64,000 bases of DNA from Atkinsonella hypoxylon (Eukaryota > Ascomycota > Sordariomycetes > Hypocreales > Clavicipitaceae), in the NCBI GenBank assembly GCA_000729835.1, contig JFHB01000003.1:186001-250000 (forward strand). Reading direction: 5' to 3'. The notes under the pieces were generated by a model that did no database searches, was not told where the DNA came from, and worked only from the letters and a program-made list of their open reading frames with translations. The translations under genes and the position numbers were made by a program. Below are positions 23,949 to 33,840 of this stretch, one piece after another. Numbering within the stretch: the first letter of the stretch is position 1; each line of letters starts with the position of its first letter.

Positions 23949-24856
23949 TCACCAATCCTTGGCAATGTCAAAGCTCCACTCAAAAGTGAGATGTGTCTTG
24001 CCGTCATCGTCCACGAAGCTCGAAATTGCATTGTAGTGGCCGCGGGCGAGCATGCCAGACGGCGCTTCCTCTTCTTGGACTAGATTGGAGAATTTAGTAA
24101 TGTTCGTTCTGATACAGGTCTCAGAATGCGAGCATCTTCCCCGATGGACTTACACTTTTTGACATGAGTGGGTTGCTTGTCCGTATTGGGTGCATAGCTT
24201 CCCTGAGGGCAAGAAAACAGAAAGCGTTAGCACGAAGTTTAGGGCCTGACATATTTGTTCCCACAAAATCTCGTTTTCCAAAATCTGGGGTTGTTCTTAC
24301 AATCATCTCAGAGTCCTTAGACAGCCGGATGCCCTTGCGCTTGACCACCTGGACGTAGTGCAGACCGCTCAGAATCTCGTGCTGAACCTTGAACTGGGCA
24401 CTCATGGTGAACTTGGCGCCTTCCTTGATTTTGAACGGCTTGTCTTTGAGGCTGTTTTCGCTTCCGGGAGTGGACAGATCAATGGTGACAGGGTCTCGTC
24501 CAGCAGATTCCATGGTGAGGGCAAGGATGATGCAGACACGAGGATCGTTGGGATCGGAGATGTCTTTGCCATCGCCAAGGCCGAGAGATTGCTTGTATCG
24601 CTGAAGAGATTCGTCGCCGGCATCTGATCAAGATACCTTAGCTTTAATTATCTGCTTCAAAGATACAGCATGCTTTGTATAGTTGTGCATAACGATCGGT
24701 GTCCCTGAAGGTCCGGGATTCCACGAGAGAAATAGCGTAGGGATATATGGGATAGTACTCACCCATCTGCTGGTATTCTGCCAAACTCTGCTTGGGCTGA
24801 GAGAGCTTGTAGCCCTGAGTCTCCTCAGGCATAGTTTCGTCGTCGTGTGAGGCCAT
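23949..24856 (-). CDS. RDI1: Rho GDP-dissociation inhibitor
   Basis: Cytosolic chaperone that extracts prenylated Rho/Cdc42 GTPases from membranes and holds them GDP-bound. Four exons on the minus strand (24856-24763, 24623-24301, 24202-24154, 24079-23949; introns 139, 98, 74 nt) give 198 aa, the usual size. Recognisable parts: N-terminal regulatory arm with YKLSQPKQSLAEYQQMD, DAGDESLQRYKQSLGLG, DPNDPRVCI, the Ig-like fold with FKIKEGAKFTMSAQFKVQH and GLHYVQVVKRKGI, GSYAPNTD, EEEAPSGMLARGHYNA, and the family's C-terminal FEWSFDIAKDW. Exon 3 is only 49 nt. I set the last acceptor at 24080 because the nearer AG would create a stop and this one yields the conserved KKFQEEEAPSG. Confidence 0.93.
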
Positions 24857-27584
24857 GGTTCGAGACTATAATAGGTGGGGTTCCCCTCAGTACGTTGTTA
24901 AGTGGTCTTGATGGTGGAAAAATTACAGCTTAAAGGAAGCTGCGTCTGATGGAGATGTAGCAAGTATCGGATCCAATAGGTTGCCGACTTGATATTTTTG
25001 TGAATTCAAAGGTGATGAAGCATTTATCATGGCCAATGATCAGAAAATGCCAAGTTCGAGAGAAGGAGAATAGAGAAACACAGACAAGGTCGGTCAAGGA
25101 GAAGTCCACAGGTTCGTTGCGGTGACGGTAGAGGGGCAGCCACGCGCGTGTGGGGTGGGAGGAAGTCTGAGCGGTGATTGGACACGACTCAAGGGGTAGC
25201 GTTACACCAGGGGCATATGCAGATGCAAGGAGTACATGATGCTCGAGCGACTAACTAGGTACCTAGGTACCTAGGTAGTTTGCTTGTGAAAACTTCATGG
25301 TGGCGGCCTATCATGCCTGGAGCAAGGTTAGAAACATGAGAGCAGACCACGGCCGGCACAATGAAATGCATGTACATATATATCTATATATACTATGCGC
25401 AAATCAGCTTGGAGCAAGCTGTTAATGACCACGTGCAGGTTTTAGCTCCGGGTAGATAGAGGCCTATGTATTCCGTAGGGACTGACGCTATTAGCATTGG
25501 CCAAGACGACTCAAGTGAGAAGGGGGCTTAAAATTCAGCTCATCTAGCGAATTGACTCCAATGCCAGCACTGCACACGTCGATCCAGGCGGACAAACTAT
25601 TCGAGCCTTTGGCTCTGAGGGGGGAAGCCGGATTGTCGAGCAATTTATTGGCCCTTATCCGCAACCCGAGGAGAGTTATCTTTCGACGCTTTGCCGCTTC
25701 CCAAGTCCCGGGTTTGCCATCAAAAATTCTGGCAGCGCTGGACTTTCAACGAGCAACAATCCAGGACGAGGTCTAATGACCAAGTACGATATGGGGGACG
25801 ATGCAGGTTTTAGCAGCCGCCGTCTCCGGGGACATGATCGTTGGCAGCATTAAATCAGTTGTCCATGTTCAGAATGCACATATGAATGGCGATGTCGAAC
25901 CTTTGTTCCTGGATTTCGCGAAAAGATCCGGCCAATGTTCGACGAGTACGTGAGCAGTATTCATGGGAAGCCAAAGCCAAAGAACAAGGGCAACGAAGAG
26001 ACCTTTGCCCGCCTGTTGCTCATGGATGGCCCAGTTGGGTCATCTAGCGGTAGTTTTTACCGTCCTCTCTGCCGTATATGCGTTGGTTGGTGATGACAAA
26101 ATCCTAAGGAGAGCGATGAGTTGTAGGACGCGGGCCAATCGGGACCAGCGGGGTTGAGCGGCACTTTAATTTACGTGCGAACCTCTAACGAGGTCAACTG
26201 GTTAATTAGTTACTTTGACTCACCACAGCTTATCGTCTCTGCTCTGGGGGATCACCGTGGTATCGGTTTCGGGTGGGTCCTGTGACCTGGTTGCTGCCTG
26301 CGAGCACTCAAGAGAAAAGGGCATAGCTGATCTCTTTATTACTTTCTTACTTTATGTCCTGCATGTCTTCCCTCTTCCCTGGCGGGGCCCGTCTGCAAGA
26401 GAATATCGATGAAACAAACTACCCCACTTTCACATAATACACAGGAGCAGCACTATTCCGTAGGCAGCTGTATTCCGTAAGAAATTCTAGATGGCGGTAC
26501 CCGTGTGTCCGCCGCTCGTGGTGTGCCCATGTCCTAAAGCGGCGATCCTGTTGGGTCGAGCCATCCTCTTTGGCTGCTCGGCGGTACTCCGTAGAATGGT
26601 GCCTCAATGTGGTGTGGTGTTCTCTGGCGTATGACGCTCCATAAATTCGCGTCGAATGGTTGGCCCCGCTTGGTCCGGTCGCTAAGAGTACCTGCCCTCC
26701 CCTCCACTTATTCCGTAGAGGATGCCAAATTACACGTCGGGTCCGGCCTGCCTGCTAGGTAAGTTTGGCAAGGTGCCTAGTTCCTAGCCAGGCTACCTAC
26801 CTAAGGTACCTAGGTAGGTACCTGGTGGTGGTAGGTAGGTCCAAGCGTCGTGAAATCTGTCGCGCGCGTGCTTCCATACTGAGCTGAGGACAGCTAGAAG
26901 GTACAGGTACATACTTTGGAGACCTGCCACTTGGCAATCATTCATCAGTCTTCTGTTCCCCACTGCCTCAGCCCGGTAGTAGCCCAGTAGTAGCCCAGTA
27001 GTAGCCCAGTAGTAGCCCAGTAGTAGCCCAGTAGTAGCCCAGTAGTAGCCCAGTAGTAGCCCAGCAGGTCATAATTTGCGCGCCTCGCCTCAAGTACTCC
27101 ATCGTACCCGAACTCCCTTCCACCCCCCGTCCGTGATTCTCGCGAGTCTTGCTCTCTCTACACCTCAGGTGGTCCTCAGGGTCGCTCACCATCCATTCGA
27201 CTGGCTCACTGTGCCTGTTGCTTTTTGGACAAGGCTTGGTCTGCCGTTGTATTCTTTCTTTTTCATCCGTCGCGACGTGTTCCGTGCGTGATTTGGCAAT
27301 CCGGCATCCCATTGTCTCTTTGGTATGTTCAACCTCATCAGCCGAATCCTGTTCTCAGCGACGCGCTCCAAGAAGCCTATCCTTGCGGCGGCGTTGGCTG
27401 CTACTGTTTAAAAAAGGCGACGAGACGCTCACTTGATGACATATTCTGCCTGCTTCCACCGTCGCTTGCGCATTGTTTTCTAACACTATTTCCCGTACAG
27501 CAGACGCAGTTGCTTCAGTCTCCACATTTGAGTGTCGCGAACCTGGCGCCGACTGCCAAACTTGTTGCTAAACTTCAACGCGAG
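24857..27584. other. Gene-poor divergent region RDI1 - BQT4
   Basis: 2.7 kb without a convincing gene, dense in short repeats: an ACCTAGGT tract at 25255-25279 and another at 26793-26842, five TATTCCGTA/TACTCCGTA motifs at 25469-26717, and an 11-bp minisatellite at 26972-27064. The final 500 bases are the likely promoter and leader of BQT4. Confidence 0.5.
26972..27064. repeat. 11-bp minisatellite, eight copies plus a partial
   Basis: Unit CCCAGTAGTAG in direct head-to-tail array; the first copy has GG for AG. It sits about 520 bases upstream of the BQT4 start. There are no spacers, so it is a minisatellite and not a CRISPR. Confidence 0.93.
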
Positions 27585-29050
27585 ATGACGATCCCAACTA
27601 GCCGAAGCCTGCCTGCACGGCATAATCCGCTTTTGCTCGAGGATATACCTGATTGTAAGTCAGCTTTGAGATGGACTTTGTGTTCTTTGCGCTACCCAGT
27701 ATGCTTATTCGCACCTTCTCGACAGACCTTGACCTCGTTGCGCGCCGTCGTCTCGGACAGACTAAGCTTACCTCCAAGATGATTGGAGGCGATGAGGTCG
27801 ACTCAGCTACATTAGGTGTCTTTGACTACGCGCACCTCCGCGCACCTCTTCCCAAAGGGATTGTGTCGGGTATTTTCAAGTCGAGCCCGACAAGTTACTT
27901 CCTCATGCGACGAAGCTTTGATGGCTACGTGTCCGCCACGGGTATGTTCAAGGCAACCTTCCCATACGCGGAGGCTTCTGAGGAGGAAGCCGAGCGCAAG
28001 CATATCAAGTCACTCCCCACGACGAGTCCCGAAGAGACCGCTGGCAACATCTGGATTCCCCCGGAGCAGGCATTGGCTTTAGCTGAAGAATACAAGATTG
28101 GCATTTGGATTCGTGCTCTGCTCGACCCAGCCAAGATCTCTGTATCATCCAACTTAAACCCCGAGTCACCGTCTAAGAGCATAGTAGCACCTCCCAAGTT
28201 CGATCTGGTCAAAGCTCAGACCAAACTGGCACCACCATTTGCCTCAAGCATCCCCAAAAGCTCCCGTAGTCGCCGGTCTATGAGTCCTGCAAAGGCTTCC
28301 AAACGGGCGCCTGCATCACCCCGGAAGCGCGCCACCAAGTCCAAGGCCAAGTCAATTGAGCCAGTAGCCGAGAAGACGGAGGTGAACGGTGATGCCAATC
28401 ACGACAAGCAGGACGACATCGTTATGAAGACAAGCGAATTCGAGCCTGCTGTGGTCCTAGAACCGAGAGCAGAGGATACCACTATAAAGATCCAAGTGGA
28501 TGAGGTGTCCAAAGATGACGGTGAGCACGAGACGAGACACACCATCGCTGAAGTCAATGACCCTCTACCGACTGCGGGCAGTCCCCCGACCGCAGAAGAG
28601 ACTGTCAAGATGCTTGAGGCTGCCAAGGAAATGGTGCAGATGGACAAGGAAGAGGATGAAAGGCGCGTGGCAGGAATGAAGAAGTCGGGTCAGAAGAAGG
28701 GCAAGTCAGAGAGCACCAACATCTCCTCTTCCGCCAAGAAGAGCAAGCGCAAAGCCGCCGACATGTCCGTGTCCGAGAAAGACGTTGAGAAAACAGCCGA
28801 CAAGTCTGAAGCGACCGAGGAAGAACAACCCCGGCCCAAGAAGGTCAAGACTGAGGCAGAGCTGCGAAAAGACAAGGTCAAGAACAGAGCCTTGTTTGGA
28901 ATTGGCGCAACGGTCGCTGTTGGGTAAGTGAACCAGAACCCGATGATGTCCTTGACCGGGTACCAGGACGGACGCCGCTGCATATACAGATGAATGGATG
29001 CTAACGCTGCAACTAGTGCCCTTGTTCCCTGGCTGGTTAACTTCCTGTGA
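27585..29050 (+). CDS. bqt4: Bqt4-like APSES-fold protein with C-terminal membrane anchor
   Basis: Resembles fission-yeast Bqt4, an inner nuclear membrane protein that tethers telomeres to the envelope. Three exons (27585-27654, 27726-28923, 29017-29050; introns 71 and 93 nt) give 433 aa. An APSES/KilA-N-like domain spans about residues 20-150 (GTFDYAHLRAPLP-type block read here as GVFDYAHLRAPLPKG, then SYFLMRRSFDGYVSATGMFKATFPYAE and NIWIPPEQALALAEEY). A long Lys/Ser/Glu-rich linker follows, with basic NLS-like clusters (SPRKRATKSKAK, KKSKRKA, RPKKVKTEAELRKDKVKNR). The last 22 residues, ALFGIGATVAVG-ALVPWLVNFL, form one hydrophobic segment, seen only after splicing intron 2. Such proteins are often labelled StuA-like, but the tail anchor fits Bqt4 better. 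Confidence 0.85.
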
Positions 29051-30134
29051 GAGGATGCGACAAGACGAAGCGTGCGGCCGTAGCTGGCTTTTGCAGCTGT
29101 CTTTGATCTACATTTAATAATTGGGCGAGGAGGAAGGGAAATCGACCACTGGGATTGGCGCAAAGTCGAGGGCTTTTTTTTTCTTTTCCTTTTTTGCAAT
29201 TGGACGTTTCTTTGTGCCCGTAGGAGAATTTTTTTGAAAGAGAAGTCATTCCACGCACGAGATGAGGATACCCCCAACACATATTGCTCCTGCCCAGCCT
29301 TTGGCCATTGGCTACTCTTGTTAGATGCTGGCGTAAGATGAGCTTGGACTTGCGGTCGATGGATATTACCGTTTTATAATTTTGTTTTATTTTACCACAC
29401 TACCCCCTTCCCCCCCTTTTGCATTGCTTTTTTTTTTATTCAATTCATGAAAGAGATTGAGGATTCATTTTCTTTCAGGAGCACCACAACTCCCTTCCTT
29501 TCTTTTACATATGACGGAGGGCGTTGGATGGCCTTTGTTTGTGATGGAGCGGACATGGAGTGATGACGCGTGATGCTAGGATGACAGAATCTTTCCCGTC
29601 TCGATTGTGCTCTGTCATGTGCAGACTTGAGCAGCGTCCATGTGGCATTTCTTATGTGTGGAATAGTGAGACGTCGACGGGTAGATAGAAACATGGTAGT
29701 AGTATTCGTTGTGACGCAGACTAGTTTCATACACTTGCTCAGTGAAGGCTGGGATATGTTCTAACGCGCTGAGCCTGTTGGTGCCGCCGACTGTCCGTGT
29801 CTGTCTGTAGGCCCGCCAAAAATTGATTCCATTGAAGCTGAGCTTGGTTCGCCCTGACCCTACCCAAGTCATGGACACCCATCTACCTCACAGCCAAGTC
29901 TTCAAGAGTAAGGAGACGCTTTGCTTTGCTTGGTGGAATTGCCACCCAGATTCGTTATCTGTTCCTTTTACGTGTACCATTCGTTTGTCTAGTCTACCCG
30001 GCAAGCGACCCATGAGGCAGGAGAAACGAAAGAAGTCACATTGTATGCTGAAGCACAAGAGTTTGAAAAGAAGTCCAAGTCTAAATCGGATGTGAATCCC
30101 AAATGTAAGCCAAAACGCCAGTTAGTATGCCGTT
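29051..30134. other. Convergent intergenic region BQT4 - SNO1
   Basis: 1.1 kb between convergent genes; T-rich homopolymers at about 29175-29200 and 29427-29440. No gene is supported. Confidence 0.5.
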
Positions 30135-30893
30135 CTACTGTCCTACTATGCTCTTCAACCACCAAGCGTGGATACGGGCGTCACTCGTCAGTTCGGGATG
30201 GAAGCTCGTCCCTAGCACGTTGCCTTGCTTCACAGCAATGATATCTCCGGAACCATCCTTTGTGTTGGCCTGCGACAGTCCAGCCTTCATCTTGTCCACT
30301 CGCCCGGGCAACGTGGCCAACACTTGAACATCAGAGCCCGAACTCGTCAAGATCTCCTCTACAACCGGAGCACGAATGAAGACACCAGGGAATGGAGCGC
30401 TTCCCTCGCCAAGGAATGGTAGGTCCAGATTAGCCTCGAAACTCTCGATCTGCCGACCAAAGTGGTTCCGGTGTACACGCACGCCCAGGCCACCGATGAG
30501 CTCCTGCCCGCCCTTCTTCGTGGCATTGGCTTCGTCTGATAAGAGGATGAGGCCAGCGCATGTGCCCCAAACCGGCTTCTTGCGTGACCTGCAGGAAGGC
30601 GTTGTCAGAAAGGTTAGATTGATACATGAGATCGCATAGACCGGAAAAGAAATAATCTACTTCACATAGTCTCGCAACGGCTCGAGTAATCCGGACTGAG
30701 CCGCGACGAAGGATATGGTGGTGCTTTCGCCGCCGGGGATGATGAGGCTGTCGCACCTAGACAACTCGTCGGCTGTGCGCACCTCGATCGCCTTGACGCA
30801 GAGCTTCAGCTGCTCGGCAGCTTTGCGAACCAGGGTGATGTGCTCCGCGAAGCCGCCTTGTAGAGCCAAGACACCGATCGTAATAAGCATCAT
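30135..30893 (-). CDS. SNO1: Pyridoxal 5'-phosphate synthase, glutaminase subunit (PdxT/Pdx2)
   Basis: Class-I glutamine amidotransferase that releases ammonia from glutamine and feeds it to the PdxS/Snz synthase in DXP-independent vitamin B6 synthesis. Two exons (30893-30661, 30588-30135; intron 72 nt) give 228 aa. Seen: N-terminal IGVLALQGGFAEH, the PGGEST oxyanion-loop motif at 53-58, the nucleophile Cys88 in GTCAGLILL, and His208/Glu210 in SFHPEL, so the catalytic triad is complete. GLGVRVHRNHFGRQIESFEA is also diagnostic. Two adjacent ATGs (30893, 30890) could start it. The donor at 30660 (GTAGAT) is the one that keeps the frame. It is transcribed away from SNZ1, its partner, 1.2 kb apart. 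Confidence 0.93.
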
Positions 30894-32099
30894 GGTGGCC
30901 CCTTTGTTTTGCGACAGTCTTATCTCTGAAATGAACGCAGGTGAGCAAAACGACTTCCTCCCGCAGGAAAGCAACCAAGGGAAGAATGGGCTTTGGGCGA
31001 CGATGGCTACGTTGGAAACAATAACATCAACGTCGGAAGGTATGTCTGACTAAAAACATTACAAAAAAAAAAAAAAATTTTTTTTTTGGTCATGACTCTG
31101 TGGAAATTCATTGACTGCGTCCGATGGAGACGGCGAGAATCGGGAGGCGACGGCGGGTCCGCCTTCGGAGGCGGAGTGGCACACCTTTTACGTCGTCTCC
31201 CGATGATGGCCGCATCTACGCGCAGTCAGCATCAGAACGGCACTTGCATCAATTGCGATGACCAGACCTTAGAGTGCCACTGTCGAACATTCTGTCTTGT
31301 ATGTTTCTCATGGCGACAGCGGCGGCGTCAAACGCATGCGTGTGAACCCCACTTTTCTGCTGCTTCTTTTTTTTCCTTCTTCCCCCCCCCCCCTTCCTCC
31401 TCTCTCCTCTTGTTCATCTGTCTGTCTGCCTGTAGACAATGATGGCACGCAGCGAAAACGGTATGGCCAAGATAGATATGCTGGCTAGAATACACGGGAA
31501 AGGCGTCGAAGACGTACCGGCGAAACTGTGCTCGCTTGCATCTTCCTCCCTCTACACCATTGATGGCTAGACTACCTACCGGACAAAAGGCCCTCCCCCT
31601 CCGTTGTCGCTGGCAGCTAGCTTCTCACTGTTCGAGTCATCGGCCCCCCCGGGCTCTCGATGCGTCGTGCCTTCCCCAGCTCACTTACTGCCGTTCTTTC
31701 CTTTCCTTCCTTGCGCCCCTTCTTCCCATTCGCCACCTTGAGTACCTACACAATGCTGTGGCCCCGGGGTCCTGGGTCCTGCCCTGGGTCCTGCCCTTGG
31801 TCCTGCATAGTACATGATACATGATGTTACTCACTCAGCGTGCATGTGCTGCTGTGCCCCTCCATCCATTTACTTCACCCCACCATCAAGGTAGAAGCCG
31901 TAATATATGTTGCCAGTCTCCCACGACACCGTACCTCTCTTCCTTGGCACCTGCTACGATTCTTTTTCTCCTCTATCCATACTTAATTGTCTTAAATTAC
32001 CTGTATTTTTTATTTTTATTTTTCCGGACCGGCGATTGCCCCGTGGACCACGCTGACTATCCTCTATAGTCGTCGACTTCAAAACGGAAACTTTCCACA
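30894..32099. promoter_or_regulatory. Shared divergent promoter region SNO1 / SNZ1
   Basis: 1.2 kb between the start codons of the two vitamin B6 synthase subunits. It contains an A15T10 self-complementary run at 31063-31087, a C/T-rich block at 31360-31410 and T-rich stretches just before SNZ1 (31960-32030). Co-regulation of such divergent SNZ/SNO pairs is known from yeast; no specific operator was identified here. Confidence 0.6.
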
Positions 32100-33047
32100 A
32101 TGGCCAACGACTCTGCTGCTGCTGCTGCTGCTTCTCCCGCAGCCAACGGTGATGGCACCAAGTCCAGCTTCGCCGTCAAGGCCGGACTCGCTCAGATGCT
32201 CAAGGGTGGTGTCATCATGGACGTGACCACCGCTGAACAAGCCCGTATCGCTGAGGAGGCAGGCGCTTGTGCCGTCATGGCTCTTGAGCGAGTTCCTGCC
32301 GACATCCGAAAGGACGGCGGCGTTGCCCGCATGTCTGACCCCTCCGTCATCAAGGAAATCCAGGCTGCAGTCACAATTCCCGTCATGGCCAAGGCTCGTA
32401 TTGGTCACTTCGTTGAGTGCCAGGTCCTTGAGTCATTAGGTGTTGACTACATTGACGAAAGCGAAGTTCTTACTCCCGCCGATGACGAGAGCCACGTCGA
32501 GAAGAGCAATTTCAACGCTCCTTTCGTCTGTGGCTGCCGCAACCTTGGCGAAGCCCTCCGCCGCATTGCTGAAGGTGCTGCCATGATTCGAACCAAGGGT
32601 GAGGCTGGTACTGGTGATGTCGTCGAGGCTGTTCGCCACATGAAGACCGTGAACAAGCAGATCGCCGAGGCCAAAGCTGCTCTTGCCGAGGGCGGTATCA
32701 TCCGTATCCGTGAGATGGCCCGCAAGCTCGAGGTTGACGCTGAACTTCTCCGCCAGACAGCTGAGCTGGGCCGTCTCCCCGTTGTCAACTTTGCGGCTGG
32801 TGGTGTCGCTACTCCCGCCGACGCTGCCCTCATGATGCAGCTTGGTTGTGACGGTGTGTTCGTCGGAAGTGGCATTTTCAAATCTGGCGACCCTGCCAAG
32901 CGTGCTAAAGCCATTGTGCAAGCTACTACACACTTCCGCGATGCTAAAGTCATTGCTGAGGCCAGCACAGGTCTCGGTGAGGCCATGGTCGGCATCAACT
33001 GCGACAGCATGAAGCCCGAAGAGAAGCTGGCTGGTCGTGGTTGGTAA
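32100..33047 (+). CDS. SNZ1: Pyridoxal 5'-phosphate synthase, synthase subunit (PdxS/Pdx1)
   Basis: Builds PLP from ribose 5-phosphate, glyceraldehyde 3-phosphate and ammonia supplied by the Sno1 subunit; forms a dodecameric (beta/alpha)8 core. A single uninterrupted exon of 315 aa. After a short Ala-rich tract encoded by a CTG run (32113-32131), the conserved region begins at SFAVKAGLAQMLKGGVIMDV. Residues matching the known active site are Asp41 (MDV), Lys98 (MAKARIGH) and Lys166 (RTKGEAGTGD), all present. VNFAAGGVATPADAALMMQLG and GVFVGSGIFKS give the phosphate-binding region. The start is the only ATG that includes the full N terminus. Equivalent to PyroA of Aspergillus. Confidence 0.96.
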   Translation: MANDSAAAAAASPAANGDGTKSSFAVKAGLAQMLKGGVIMDVTTAEQARIAEEAGACAVMALERVPADIRKDGGVARMSDPSVIKEIQAAVTIPVMAKARIGHFVECQVLESLGVDYIDESEVLTPADDESHVEKSNFNAPFVCGCRNLGEALRRIAEGAAMIRTKGEAGTGDVVEAVRHMKTVNKQIAEAKAALAEGGIIRIREMARKLEVDAELLRQTAELGRLPVVNFAAGGVATPADAALMMQLGCDGVFVGSGIFKSGDPAKRAKAIVQATTHFRDAKVIAEASTGLGEAMVGINCDSMKPEEKLAGRGW

Positions 33048-33840
33048 TTATTGAATGATTTAGCATGGTTCATGAATATACCTCGGATGGCAGACACACT
33101 CGAGAAACGAGTTATTGGGATAAAATTTTTGGGGTGTTAGAACAGATTCTTTCAACAAACTTGGAGAGGCGTTTACCGTTGTATTTTACAGATATTGCCT
33201 TTGCTTTGAAAATCAGCCATAAGCACGAATGATGCATTTTGTATGCGACAACGGCGAATATAATGCAACAACTCGGAGAATTAGAAACCCCCGAACTTGA
33301 AACCCCAGTACGTGAGCGACATGTGAGGACGGACGGTTTGGAAGGAAGCTAGTCCAGTTCGTCGCTTGTTTTCATCCTGTACAGGTTCAGCCAATGACAG
33401 AGGTTCTTTTGTTCATGGCTTGACGTCCATCTACGTTTTAGACACCGAAAACTCAAACATTGGCGGCAGAACCGTAGTTCGATGCGCCCAAGTCCTAGCT
33501 CGACGTGAGATGGGGTCTAGAATTGTCACTTTTGGTATCGCTACAATACAAGTGCGTTGTTCAAGGGACCGCTAATTCAGTTGAGCTTACATGATTGTCA
33601 AGTACATATATGGTTATTTAACATGACAATATGGCCTGATGGGCATTATTGCGCATAGCAGGACTGTTCGTTCCGTGTTTCCTACGTCTGCGCACTTGAT
33701 TCTCCTTGCATGCTTGTATACCTCCACAAGCTGGGACTAGCACGCCGTCATGGCCGGGAACAACTTCAAGTCTGGTAAATGCCCCCCATCTTAGCCTGTT
33801 TAGCAACCTACTCGAACCCACTCGGCAAGCATTCCTCAAA
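33048..33840. other. Convergent spacer SNZ1 - flavin monooxygenase
   Basis: 793 bases between convergent stop codons. No gene is supported; likely 3' UTRs. Confidence 0.55.

Noticed and set aside
24080..24153. Nearer acceptor for the last RDI1 exon, just before AACGAAC (about 24108)
   Set aside because: With the T-ending donor it creates an immediate TAA; using a GTGTAA donor keeps the frame but inserts residues absent from the family, whereas the chosen acceptor gives the conserved KKFQEEEAPSG.
26972..27064. CRISPR-like repeat
   Set aside because: Units are contiguous without spacers and the host is a eukaryote; it is a minisatellite.
31086..31442. 118-codon frame in the SNO1-SNZ1 promoter region
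   Set aside because: Composition is low-complexity at its end (C and T runs), no homology recognised, and the place is explained as a shared promoter.
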